From Planctomycetota bacterium (GTDB lineage Bacteria; Planctomycetota; UBA11346): a stretch of 64,000 nt of DNA. Both the position numbers and the translations under genes were made by a program. How positions within the stretch are numbered: the stretch's first letter is position 1; each line of letters opens with the position of its first letter. The notes beneath the pieces were generated by a model. The model made no database searches and had not been told where the DNA came from. It worked only from the letters and a program-made list of their open reading frames with translations. The stretch is from assembly GCA_014193115.1 (NCBI GenBank), contig BJHQ01000012.1, positions 22,803-86,802 on the forward strand, read 5' to 3'. Positions 1 to 9,586 of this stretch are shown here, piece by piece.

Positions 1-715
1 AGCCGAAACGCTGGCTGCGGCCAAGCCGGTGGGCCTGATCGGCAGCCCGGCGGATCTCCAGCGCCGTCGCCAGGCGGTGGAGCGGATGAAGGTCATGCAG
101 CTGGAATGGCGCAAGGTCGGTCCTGCGCCTCGGGAGCATGACGAAGCCCTGTGGGAACGTTGGAAGACCGCCGGCGACGCCTTCTGGGGCAAGCACAAGG
201 CAGACCTGGCGACCCGCGACGAGAGCTTCGCCGAGAACCTGAAACGGAAGGAAAAGCTGATCGCCGACGCCGAGCAGCTCGCCCAAGTGTCAGAGAACGC
301 CAAGGCCTCCGGCATCGTCACCGCCCATGACGTGATCCGCCGGCTGAAGGATCTCCAGCAGCAGTGGAAGGACATCGGCCACGTCCCCCGCGATCAGGTG
401 GAGACCACCTGGCAGCGCTGGCGAGCCGCGCTGGATCGGGCCTATGCCACCGTCAAATCCCATACCGACGCCATCGTCGCGGAACGGGAACGGAACAAGC
501 AGCAGAAGGAAGCCCTGATCGCCGAGGCCGAATCGGTCGGGACGAACGAGAACGCCCGGTGGTTCAAGGACGAGATCCGCGAATTGATCCGGAAGTGGCG
601 CGACATCGGCCCGGTTCCGCGAGAGGCCGAGGACGAACTGGAAATCCGCTTCCGCTCTGCCTGCGACAAGGTGATGAAGGCCGACCGCTCGGCGGCTGCC
701 GCGATCAATGCCTGA
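1..715 (+). CDS. DUF349 domain-containing protein, 3' part (5' end outside window)
   Basis: Repeated 'W+..G..PR......W.++..A.D' units typical of DUF349; the ORF appears truncated by the window start. Confidence 0.75.
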   Translation, partial: AETLAAAKPVGLIGSPADLQRRRQAVERMKVMQLEWRKVGPAPREHDEALWERWKTAGDAFWGKHKADLATRDESFAENLKRKEKLIADAEQLAQVSENAKASGIVTAHDVIRRLKDLQQQWKDIGHVPRDQVETTWQRWRAALDRAYATVKSHTDAIVAERERNKQQKEALIAEAESVGTNENARWFKDEIRELIRKWRDIGPVPREAEDELEIRFRSACDKVMKADRSAAAAINA

Positions 716-2639
716 ACCGATCGGCGCCGGGCCCGAGGATCGATCGGCGGCCAGCAAGACATCCCGCACCACCCTGAACGGTGGCGATGATCCTGAACTG
801 CGCCGGTTCGCCCCACCGGTTTTGTCGGCACGGATGCGGGCGGTCACCGGGACGGTCGGCGGGCGTCAGCCATCGATCCTCCGCGCCTATTTCCGCCTGC
901 AGCCGGGCACCTGGTGGGAATGGCTGATGATCTGGGTGCTGCAGAACCTGCGCCATGCGCCCACCTACATCTTCCCGTTATTGACGGGATTCCTGATCGA
1001 CCGGATCGATCCGGGCAATCCCGATCGGGCGATGGATGCCCTGCCCTGGGTGCTGGCCGCCACCTTTGGCCTGTGCGTCATGAATGTCGTCACCACCACC
1101 GCTGGCCGCATGATCCTGTCGCGGATCAACCGGACGTTGACCGCTGGGCTCCGCCGATCACTCGTCCGCCGGCTCAACCGGCTCGATTTCGCCTACCATG
1201 ACCGGGCCAAGGCCGGGGAGCTCCAGAACAAGTTCGTCCTCGACATGGCGCGGCTCGAAGGCATGCAGTCGTTCCTGTCTGAAAACATCCTGATGCATGG
1301 CACCACGATCCTGGTCATGCTGACGATCATCGCGTTCAAGAATCCCCTGCTGTTGATGGTGATCGCAGCCGCGGTCCCGATCAACCTGACCTTGGCCCGC
1401 CTGTTGTGGCGCCCGGTGAGCCGGACCACCGAGTCCTTCCGCAGGGCGGAGAGCACCTTTCTCTCCCATCTGAACGAGACGTTGCTGGGCCTCCGGCTGA
1501 GTCGCGCCCACGCCACCGAGGACTGGAGCGAAGAGCGCGTCGGCCGAGCGGCGGGCCGGGTCGCCCGCCGGGGGATGCAATACGACTTCATGATCAATTT
1601 GTTCGGATCCTCGGCCTGGGCGGTCTCCTCGCTGCTCCAGATGGTGGTGGTCGGCCTGGGGGTGTGGCTGGCCGTCCGCTCCCAGCAGGACCTGCAGATC
1701 TTCGGCTATGCCATTGCCTTGGAGCGGATCTCCCTGGGGGATCTCACGGTGCTGCTGGCGTACTATGGGCTGACCGCCGGCGCGATCGGAGCGATCCTCA
1801 ACAGCATGCCGACCATGGCGGCGGCCGGCGATGCGATCCGTTCGCTGTCCGAACTGTATCAGGAGGAAGGCGAGGCCGATGCCGGCAAACGGGCCTTGAT
1901 CCCGATCCGGGGCGAGGTCCGGCTGGAGCAGGTGCGCTTCCGCTACGCCGGTGCCGGCAACCACAGTCTCGATGGACTGAATCTGCATATCCCGGCCGGC
2001 ACCTCGCTTGCCCTGGTCGGCCACTCTGGTTCCGGGAAAAGCACCATCGCGAGCATGATCCTCGGATTTTACGCCCCGGAACAGGGCCGGGTGCTGATCG
2101 ATGGCTTCGATTTGGCCGGGCTCGACCGCCGGGTGGTGCGGCGTCAGGTCGGGGTGGTGTCCCAGGACGTGGTGCTGTTCCGGGATTCGATCCTCAACAA
2201 CATCGCCTGGGGTGATCGGACTCCTGATCGGGAGAAGGCCCGCGAAGCAGCGTTGCGCGCGAATGCCTTGGAATTCATCGATCATCTTCCCGGTGGGCTG
2301 GACCATCTGCTGAAAGACCGCGGCGGCGGATTGTCAGGTGGGCAGCGCCAGCGCCTGGCCATCGCCAGGGCGCTCTACCGCGATCCACGGCTGCTGATCC
2401 TCGACGAGGCCACCAGCGCCCTCGACCCGGCGAGCGAGCGCTTGGTGCAATCCGCACTGGAAGCCCTGATGCGCAATAGAACCACGGTGATCATCGCCCA
2501 TCGGCTGTCGACGGTGCGCCACGCAAATTGCATCGCCGTGATCGACCACGGCAAAGTGGTCGAGTCGGGGACGTTCGACGAGATGATGGACAGGGACGGC
2601 CCCTTCCGACAACTGGCCCAAGGGCAGCTCGCGACGTAG
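708..2639 (+). CDS. ABC transporter, fused permease/ATP-binding protein (MsbA-like exporter)
   Basis: N-terminal TM segments; Walker A GHSGSGKST; signature LSGGQRQRLAIARAL; Walker B LLILDEATSALD; overlaps the upstream gene. Confidence 0.93.
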   Translation: MPEPIGAGPEDRSAASKTSRTTLNGGDDPELRRFAPPVLSARMRAVTGTVGGRQPSILRAYFRLQPGTWWEWLMIWVLQNLRHAPTYIFPLLTGFLIDRIDPGNPDRAMDALPWVLAATFGLCVMNVVTTTAGRMILSRINRTLTAGLRRSLVRRLNRLDFAYHDRAKAGELQNKFVLDMARLEGMQSFLSENILMHGTTILVMLTIIAFKNPLLLMVIAAAVPINLTLARLLWRPVSRTTESFRRAESTFLSHLNETLLGLRLSRAHATEDWSEERVGRAAGRVARRGMQYDFMINLFGSSAWAVSSLLQMVVVGLGVWLAVRSQQDLQIFGYAIALERISLGDLTVLLAYYGLTAGAIGAILNSMPTMAAAGDAIRSLSELYQEEGEADAGKRALIPIRGEVRLEQVRFRYAGAGNHSLDGLNLHIPAGTSLALVGHSGSGKSTIASMILGFYAPEQGRVLIDGFDLAGLDRRVVRRQVGVVSQDVVLFRDSILNNIAWGDRTPDREKAREAALRANALEFIDHLPGGLDHLLKDRGGGLSGGQRQRLAIARALYRDPRLLILDEATSALDPASERLVQSALEALMRNRTTVIIAHRLSTVRHANCIAVIDHGKVVESGTFDEMMDRDGPFRQLAQGQLAT

Positions 2640-2655
2640 GCAAAAGATCAGAGCC

Positions 2656-2730
2656 TCAGCCCCGGCCGAGCGCCATCAGCCATGGCCGAGAGCCATCAGC
2701 CCTGGCCGAGAGCCATCAGCCCCGGCCGAG
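2656..2730. repeat. 20-bp tandem repeat, about 3.75 copies (tcagcc[c/a][c/t]ggccgag[a/c]gcca)
   Basis: Direct reading: four consecutive near-identical 20-mers; the last contains the stop codon of the minus-strand gene at 2716. Confidence 0.85.
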
Positions 2731-3339
2731 GGCGTCCAGTTCGTCTTCGTCGTACCCGAGATAATGGCCCAGCTCGTGCCACAGGGTCTGGCGGACCTCG
2801 GCGTCGAGTTCGCGCACCGATCCGCAGCCGTGCTCGTGGGCCCGGCGCCACAGATGGATGCGCGGCGAGATGCCGCCGTGGTCGCGCTCACTCCGCACCG
2901 GCCCTTCGAACAGGCCGAACAATTCCGGTTCCTCGGCATCAGCGAGCAGCGATGGCTCAGCGTAATCCGCGAGCACCAGGGTGGTTTCAGCGAAGGCGTC
3001 GCGCAGCGGATCGGGCAGCGCGGCGATGGCCGCGTCGACCGCCCGTTGGAACCGCCGCCAGCTGACCCGGCAGGGCAGGGCGATGGGGAAGCGGCCTGCC
3101 CGGTTGGCCCGGCGGAAAGCCTGATCAGCATCGATGAAGCGGCCCACCCGCTCCAGGCAGCAGGCCTCGGCATACCACAGTTCGCCGTGGTCGCCGAACT
3201 CCTCCCGGGCCTTGGCGGCAAGCGCCGCACCGGCAGCAGCGCGATCATCGCGGTAGCAGCGCCACACCGCTTGGCGGCGGCGGACCAACGGCGGATCGGT
3301 GTCGGCCTCGGCAGGAACTACAGCGTCGGAGTCGTGCAT
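2716..3339 (-). CDS. Metallopeptidase family protein (PF06262-like zincin)
   Basis: C-terminal LWHELGHYLGYDEDEL motif (HExxH); start chosen at MHDSDAVV. Confidence 0.75.
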   Translation of the reverse strand: MHDSDAVVPAEADTDPPLVRRRQAVWRCYRDDRAAAGAALAAKAREEFGDHGELWYAEACCLERVGRFIDADQAFRRANRAGRFPIALPCRVSWRRFQRAVDAAIAALPDPLRDAFAETTLVLADYAEPSLLADAEEPELFGLFEGPVRSERDHGGISPRIHLWRRAHEHGCGSVRELDAEVRQTLWHELGHYLGYDEDELDALGRG

Positions 3340-3406
3340 CGGGTTTCCATTCCACCCGTGACCGGCCCGGGAGCAATGCCTCACCCAATGGACTTGGCAA
3401 TTCCCT

Positions 3407-3432
3407 GGGAGCGCCGAGCTCCAGCTCGGCCC
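3407..3432. repeat. REP-like palindromic element (gggagcgccgagctccagctcggccc)
   Basis: Imperfect palindrome; same core occurs three more times at 34891-35031. Confidence 0.65.
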
Positions 3433-3589
3433 AAGGTGAATCTCGAAAAAGCATGAACCGCCAAGGCGCCAAGACGCCAACGAAAAAGAGAGGGATTCTC
3501 CGCTGGCCGGAAGGTCAACCGTTCCCCAACCGTGTCATGCCGCAGCGCCAACTGGTCTTGGACGTCTGGCGTGCATGCGGTCAACGCGC

Positions 3590-4456
3590 TCAACGCGCGG
3601 CGCCATCCAGCACACCAAACACGCCTTGCTCGACATCGGCCTGATTGCGCCGGGCTTCACTGTCCTCACGGACGAAACCAAGGGTGACGCCATCGCCGGT
3701 GACCGTGGCGGTGATCGTGGTCCAGCCGAGGTACCAGGTCAGGGCCTGCTCGGTGGTCAGGTGGGGCATGCCCCAACGCCGCATGAATTGCTCGCGGGCC
3801 CGCTCCAGGGTCAGCCCCTTGGCAACCAGGGTCGCCTCGCCCAGCTCACCGTGGCGGAAGATCAAGGTCAGGCCGTCCTGGGGCGAGGCCGTAACCCGGT
3901 CCTTTTGACGATCGATGAGGACCTTTGCCAAGGCGCCGCCGGCCGCAGTCAGATCGAGCAGCTTCGCGCCCCACGGGATGCCGGCGATAGCGATGGTCTC
4001 CTTGGGTTGGGGGATGGTGTCGCCGGCCAGTGCCAGGTGTTCAGCCACCGTCACCACGCCAAGGTCGGCGAGCTGCTCGCCGCTCAGCCAGGTCAGCGGG
4101 ATGGCAGGCAGCTGGACGTCTCCGGCAACCCGAGGAATCAGCGCCAACGTCACTGCGACCGTGCGGGTCTTTTCATTTTCAACCACGATCGGCGTGGCCA
4201 GTGAACGCCAGCGCTTGCTGTCGAGGGCGACCGCATTGGCCACCGCGGCGGCGATATCAATGCCCGGGATCTGCCGGGGCATGGTGGTGAACTCCAGCCG
4301 CACCACCTGGTTGAAGGCGATCTGCCGGCTCGACACCCGGGCGTTGACGAAGGCCCGCCGGGCGACGGGTTGGGTATCCGCCGGAGGATCCGCGGCGAAT
4401 GCCTGGACCGCAGCGAAGGGGACGGCAAGAGCGATGAGCAGAACGACCGGGCGCAT
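3590..4456 (-). CDS. Hypothetical secreted protein
   Basis: N-terminal signal peptide MRPVVLLIALAVPFAAVQAFAA; long ORF with flanking intergenic regions. Confidence 0.65.
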   Translation of the reverse strand: MRPVVLLIALAVPFAAVQAFAADPPADTQPVARRAFVNARVSSRQIAFNQVVRLEFTTMPRQIPGIDIAAAVANAVALDSKRWRSLATPIVVENEKTRTVAVTLALIPRVAGDVQLPAIPLTWLSGEQLADLGVVTVAEHLALAGDTIPQPKETIAIAGIPWGAKLLDLTAAGGALAKVLIDRQKDRVTASPQDGLTLIFRHGELGEATLVAKGLTLERAREQFMRRWGMPHLTTEQALTWYLGWTTITATVTGDGVTLGFVREDSEARRNQADVEQGVFGVLDGAAR

Positions 4457-4548
4457 GGCTGGGATGATGGCGTCCGGGTTCCGCTGTCATGCCGCGAACC
4501 ACGGATCCCTGGCGGAGTGCTTCACCGTCTGTGCGGAAGGTTCCGGGC

Positions 4549-4615
4549 GATCCAAGCGGCGGCGACCAAAGCGGCGGCGATCCCAGTGGCTCCGATCCAA
4601 GTGGCGCGGATCAGG
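4549..4615. repeat. 15-bp tandem repeat, about 4 copies (gat/cccaagtggcggc)
   Basis: Units gatccaagcggcggc / gaccaaagcggcggc / gatcccagtggctcc / gatccaagtggcgcg. Confidence 0.7.
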
Positions 4616-4806
4616 TCGCCATCCAGGGACGAACCCTGACCGTCGCTGAACACATCCTGAACCTTCGGCGTGGAAGATCGCCCGCGTGCCCACCTGCCGG
4701 ACCGCTCCCATGCCGACAGGTCAGCCGCATCCGCTAATCGCGCCGGCGACGAGAGACAGACGGCCCGGATCGTCCTCGACCACGTCTTCCACCCTGGAGA
4801 ATCGCC

Positions 4807-7800
4807 ATGAGCTGGGCAAACGACACGATCGATTCCTCCACGTCGCCCACCCGGCCGGCCAGTCCTGCGGTTGTACCGCCGACCCTGGGAGGCGATCCTG
4901 CGACCGTGACCACTGAGCACCTCGCTGCCGCCCGCCGGGACCTCCTTGACCTGGGGGTGAACCGCAACGCGCTGCTCAACTTCCGTCCGTCCCGCACTTG
5001 GACCATCGAATTGTCGGGAGAAAAAAGCAGTGATTTGTGGACACAATTGTTCGACAACGAGGCCACGTGCACCTTTCAGGCCGAGGAAAGCGCCGCCCGT
5101 ACCGGCGACCGCGCCCTGGGCACCCGGCTGGCCGCGCCGGTCCTGGCCCAGCGGCTGCGCGGCATCGCTGAGCAGGCCGCCAGCCATATCGAGGAACAAG
5201 GCGTCAATGTCCTGCATCTGGCCTTGGGTTTCCTCCACTGGCGCGATGCTGAGGGCACGGATCGCCGAGCTCCGTTGGTGCTGATGCCGGTGATCCTGGA
5301 GCGCATGGGGGTCAAGGCCCGCTACGGCCTGCGCCACGCCGGAGAGGATCCCGCCGACAACCTCTGCCTGCGGGAAAAGCTGCGGGTCGAGCATGGCATC
5401 GATCTCGACGGCTTCGCCGCGATGGATCCGGTGGATCTCGATGGGTGGGCCGAACAGGTCGGATCCCGGGTCGCCCACCTGCCGGGCTGGTCCGTCGCCA
5501 TCGATGAGCAGGCCCTGGGCTTTTTCGCCTTCGGCAAGTTCCTGATGTGGCAGGATCTCGATCCGGCGCGTTGGCCCCAGGACCGCCAGCCAAACCAGCA
5601 TGCGCTGCTGTCCGGGGTGCTCGCCGGCGGTCTTGCGTCGCCGCCGCCGGCCGTCGCGGCGGACGCCGATCTCGACGCGGTGCGCAAGGACCACCCGGCG
5701 ATCGAGGTGCTCGATGCCGATTCGTCCCAGGCGGCGGTCCTCCACGAGATCGCCCGCGGCCGTTCGCTGGTGATCCAGGGGCCGCCGGGAACCGGCAAGA
5801 GCCAGACCATCGCCAATGCCATCGCCCAGGCCGTGGCCGGCGGCAAGACGGTGCTGTTCGTGGCTGAAAAGATGGCCGCGCTCGACGTGGTGAAGCGCCG
5901 GCTCGATGACCTCGGCCTGGGCGGAGCGGTGCTCGAACTGCACAGCCACAAGGCCGGCAAACGGGCGGTACTCGACCAGCTGCGCCGGGCCCTCGATCTG
6001 GGCGAGCCGGTGTTCTCGGATCTGGAAAAACCGGCCAGCGATGGCGTCGTCGCCAGGGACCGGCTGAACGCCTATGCCCAGGCCCTGCATGAGCCGGTGA
6101 AGCAAGGCGATGCCGGCAGCACCCGCAGCCCCTATCAGCTGCTCGGCGAACTGGTGGCGATCGACGCCCGGGGCCGACCGCCGGACATCGCCGACGGCGA
6201 TTGGCAAAAACTCTCCGCCGACGCCTTCGCCGAAGCCTGCACCCTGGTCGAAGGCATGGAGGGCGTGCTCAGCCGGATCGGACTGCCTGCCGGGCATCCG
6301 TTCAGCGGCGCCGCCATCGACGCCATCTCACCTGGCGAACAGGACGTGCTCTCGTCCCGCCTGTCGGCCGTGTCCGGCGGCATGACCTCGTTGCTGGCCG
6401 CGGTGAACGATCTGGCTGGGGCACTTGGCGTGCCCACCGGCAAGGGCCTGGTTGGGGCGCGCAAACTGTTGGCGGCTGCCGCCTTGGCGGTGCAGGCGCC
6501 GGCACGGCTCGCCGACGCTGACGCCAGCCATCCCGACTGGACTCGCGACGCGGACACCGCCAAGCAGATTGCTGGCGAAGGCGCGGTGCTGACCGAACTC
6601 AAGCTGCGTCATGGCGCCCAGGTGGTGGAAGAAGCCTGGACCACCGATCTCGGCGCGGCGCGGCACAGCATCGCCTCGTATGGGGATTCGTGGCTGCGTT
6701 TCTTCAATCCGGCCTATTTGCGGGCCCGGCGCCAGCTGCGTGGAGTGTGCGTGGGCGGCGTGCTGCCCGCCAGCCATCGCGACCGGGTGGCGCTGGTCGA
6801 GGCCACCGAGCGGGTGCGCAAGATCACCGCCGACCTGGCCCAGCGCGAGACCACCGCCAAGGCCGTGTTCGGCAGTTTGTGGAAGGGCCTCGCCAGCGAT
6901 TTCACCGCATTGGTGGCCATCGCCCAGTGGTGTGCAGCGGTCCATGCCGCGGTGGCCAAGGGCGAGCTGCCCAAAGAGCTGCTGGCCAAGGCCGGTACCT
7001 GGGATCAGGCCGCTGTCGCCGCCGCCCGCGACCGCCTGGCGGCAGCGGTCGACGCCGTGTCCCGACCGTTGGCAGAGATTTCGGCGCAGTTGCGCTGGCA
7101 AGGCTCGTCCTTCGAGAAAGAGCCGCTGGCCACGCTGGCCGGGCGCCTCGACCGCTGGCGGGCCAACCTCAACACCCTCGATGACCATTGCCGGTGGCAG
7201 CGTCTGGCAGCCCATGCCCGCAACCTGGGCCTCGGCCCGCTGCTGACCGTCGCCGAGTCCTGGGACGAATCCGCCACCCGGCTGGGCGATTGCCTGCGCC
7301 GGGCCTGGTGCGGCCACTGGCTGGAGGTCGCCTGGCGCACCCGGCAGGCCCTGGCCTCCTTCGCCCCGACCGAGCACGAGGCCGTGCTCGACCGCTTCCG
7401 CCATGGTGAGGCCGCGGCCCTCGCCCTCGGCCGGGCGCGAGCCGCCCTGGCCCACTGGCAGCGCCTGCCCGGCACCGGCCTGGGGCTCGGACAGGTCGGC
7501 CTGCTGCGCCGCGAATGCGAGAAGAAATCCAGGCATCTCGCCATCCGCCAGCTGCTCGCCCAGGCGCCCCAGGCGGTCCAGGCGGTGTGTCCGGTGTTCA
7601 TGATGTCGCCGTTGTCGGTGGCCGCCCACCTGGCGCCGCACGGTCCGATCTTCGATCTGGTGCTGTTTGACGAAGCCAGCCAGGTGCGACCGGTGGACGC
7701 CTTCGGCGCCATCGCCCGGGCCGCCCAGGCGATCGTGGTGGGCGACAGCCGGCAGATGCCGCCGACCACGTTCTTCGACCGGTTGGCCGGCGGTGACGCC

Positions 7801-9555
7801 GATGACACCGACGAGGATGGCTCGGCGCCGCCGAACGCCGGGGTCGAGAGCATCCTCGCCCTGCTCCGCGCCCGGGGTCTGCCCGAGCGCACCCTCAACT
7901 GGCATTACCGCAGCCGGCATCCCTCGCTGATCGCGGTGTCCAACGCTGAATTCTATGAGCGCCGACTGGTGGTGCCGCCCAGCCCGCTGCTCACCAGCGC
8001 CGCTCTTGGCCTTCAGCTGGTGCATCTGCCGGCGACGGTCTACGAACGCGGGGGCAGCCGGACCAATCCGAAGGAAGCCGCAGCGGTGGCCGCGGCCGTG
8101 CTCCTTCATGCCCGGACCACGCCGCAGCTCAGCCTCGGTGTCGTGGCGTTCTCGATCGCCCAGAAACGTGCGATCGAAGATGAACTCGCCCGGCTGCGCG
8201 CCGGTTCCCGGCCCGAGCCGACGGCAGTGGTCCCCGAGGATGGCTTTTTCGGCGCCCATCCATCCGAGCCCTTCTTCGTCAAAAATCTGGAAAATGTCCA
8301 GGGCGATGAACGCGACGCGATCCTGATCTCGGTCGGTTACGGCCGCGACGCCGAGGGCAAGGTCGCGTTGAACTTCGGACCCCTGACCGCAGCCGGCGGC
8401 GAGCGCCGGCTGAATGTGCTGATCAGCCGGGCTCGGGTGCGCTGCGCGGTCTACACCAATCTGACCGCCGACGACCTGGACCTGGGCCGGACCGATTCCC
8501 TGGGAGTGGCTGCGTTCAAGCGGTTCCTGGCGTACGGCGCCAGCCTGGGGCAGCCGATTGCGGCTGGTGCCGAGGGACCGGCGCAAGCGGCCGATCCGCT
8601 GCTGGATGACATCGCGGAATCCTTGGCAGCGCGCGGCTGGACGGTGTCTCGGGGAGTCGGCGATGCCAGCTTGCCGGTGGATCTGGCCGTGCGCGACCGC
8701 ACCGATCCATCGCGGCACCTGCTGGCGGTGCTGGTCGATGGCGAACGCTGGCGGGCCGCCCGCTGGGCCAGGGACCGCGATCGGCTTCGCCCGGCGCTGC
8801 TCGAACGGCTCGGCTGGAAAGTCCACCGGTTGTGGTCGGCAGCCTGGCGCCGCGACGCCCAGCGCGAATTGGAGCGACTGCTCAACGCCCTGGAGCCGAG
8901 CCGCCGCAGTCCGGCTCAGCCGGCGCCGCCAGCCACGCCAGCTGCGCCAGCCACGCCAGCCGCGCCAGCGACGCCAGTACCGCCGTGGAAAAGGCGCGAT
9001 CCTGTCGGAGCCAGCGCACCGGTGCTGCCGATCTACCGCGAAGCGTCGCTGGACGTCGCCCTGGATGGCGAACTGCGCGATGCCAGCCAGGAAGCGGTGG
9101 CGGACTACCTGTCGTCGATCGTCGTCCAGGAGGCGCCTATCCACCGGGACGAGCTGCATCGCCGGTTCCTCGGCCTGGCCGGCAGCAAGAACGGCAGCCG
9201 GATCCAGCTCGCCATCGACGCCGGACTGGACCACGCCGTGGCCCGGCGCCAGGTCGAGCGGCGGGGAGATTTCCTGTGGAAACCCGGCCAAGCGATGGCC
9301 GACCCGCGTCAGCGCGCCTCGGGCAAACGGAGCGACCTGGTGGCTCCCGAAGAGTTCGCCGAAGCCGCGGTGGTGGCGATCCGCGCCGCCCTCGGTCTGA
9401 GCAAGGCCGATGCGATTCGAGCCGGCTGCCGGCTCATGGGATTCACCCAGGTGCCCGACGAGGTCCAGACCAGCATTGGGTTGGCGCTAGACCGCATCGT
9501 CGTTGCCGGCCGGATCGTGCCGGTCGGCGACGAACTGCGCGTAGCGGCGAGCTGA
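4807..9555 (+). CDS. DUF4011-type superfamily I helicase with possible C-terminal Vsr/REase-like region and DUF3320-like domain
   Basis: DLLDLGVNRNALLNFRPS (DUF4011-like); Walker A GPPGTGKSQTIANAIA; Walker B LFDEASQ; motif III VVGDSRQMPP; motif VI NVLISRARVRCAVYTNL; C-terminal DELHRRFLGLAGSKNGSRIQLAIDAGLD (DUF3320-like). Confidence 0.88.
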   Translation: MSWANDTIDSSTSPTRPASPAVVPPTLGGDPATVTTEHLAAARRDLLDLGVNRNALLNFRPSRTWTIELSGEKSSDLWTQLFDNEATCTFQAEESAARTGDRALGTRLAAPVLAQRLRGIAEQAASHIEEQGVNVLHLALGFLHWRDAEGTDRRAPLVLMPVILERMGVKARYGLRHAGEDPADNLCLREKLRVEHGIDLDGFAAMDPVDLDGWAEQVGSRVAHLPGWSVAIDEQALGFFAFGKFLMWQDLDPARWPQDRQPNQHALLSGVLAGGLASPPPAVAADADLDAVRKDHPAIEVLDADSSQAAVLHEIARGRSLVIQGPPGTGKSQTIANAIAQAVAGGKTVLFVAEKMAALDVVKRRLDDLGLGGAVLELHSHKAGKRAVLDQLRRALDLGEPVFSDLEKPASDGVVARDRLNAYAQALHEPVKQGDAGSTRSPYQLLGELVAIDARGRPPDIADGDWQKLSADAFAEACTLVEGMEGVLSRIGLPAGHPFSGAAIDAISPGEQDVLSSRLSAVSGGMTSLLAAVNDLAGALGVPTGKGLVGARKLLAAAALAVQAPARLADADASHPDWTRDADTAKQIAGEGAVLTELKLRHGAQVVEEAWTTDLGAARHSIASYGDSWLRFFNPAYLRARRQLRGVCVGGVLPASHRDRVALVEATERVRKITADLAQRETTAKAVFGSLWKGLASDFTALVAIAQWCAAVHAAVAKGELPKELLAKAGTWDQAAVAAARDRLAAAVDAVSRPLAEISAQLRWQGSSFEKEPLATLAGRLDRWRANLNTLDDHCRWQRLAAHARNLGLGPLLTVAESWDESATRLGDCLRRAWCGHWLEVAWRTRQALASFAPTEHEAVLDRFRHGEAAALALGRARAALAHWQRLPGTGLGLGQVGLLRRECEKKSRHLAIRQLLAQAPQAVQAVCPVFMMSPLSVAAHLAPHGPIFDLVLFDEASQVRPVDAFGAIARAAQAIVVGDSRQMPPTTFFDRLAGGDADDTDEDGSAPPNAGVESILALLRARGLPERTLNWHYRSRHPSLIAVSNAEFYERRLVVPPSPLLTSAALGLQLVHLPATVYERGGSRTNPKEAAAVAAAVLLHARTTPQLSLGVVAFSIAQKRAIEDELARLRAGSRPEPTAVVPEDGFFGAHPSEPFFVKNLENVQGDERDAILISVGYGRDAEGKVALNFGPLTAAGGERRLNVLISRARVRCAVYTNLTADDLDLGRTDSLGVAAFKRFLAYGASLGQPIAAGAEGPAQAADPLLDDIAESLAARGWTVSRGVGDASLPVDLAVRDRTDPSRHLLAVLVDGERWRAARWARDRDRLRPALLERLGWKVHRLWSAAWRRDAQRELERLLNALEPSRRSPAQPAPPATPAAPATPAAPATPVPPWKRRDPVGASAPVLPIYREASLDVALDGELRDASQEAVADYLSSIVVQEAPIHRDELHRRFLGLAGSKNGSRIQLAIDAGLDHAVARRQVERRGDFLWKPGQAMADPRQRASGKRSDLVAPEEFAEAAVVAIRAALGLSKADAIRAGCRLMGFTQVPDEVQTSIGLALDRIVVAGRIVPVGDELRVAAS

Positions 9556-9586
9556 AGCTGAAGCCGGAACCGGAACCACCGGGAGA

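Noticed and set aside
1158-2306. 382-aa minus-strand ORF
   Set aside because: Antisense to the ABC transporter; no motif
4522-6297. 591-aa minus-strand ORF
   Set aside because: Mostly antisense to the 4807-9555 gene; low-complexity G/R/Q/H composition typical of spurious high-GC ORFs
6328-9291. 987-aa minus-strand ORF
   Set aside because: Antisense to a helicase with all conserved motifs; high GC suppresses stops on the opposite strand; the protein lacks recognisable motifs
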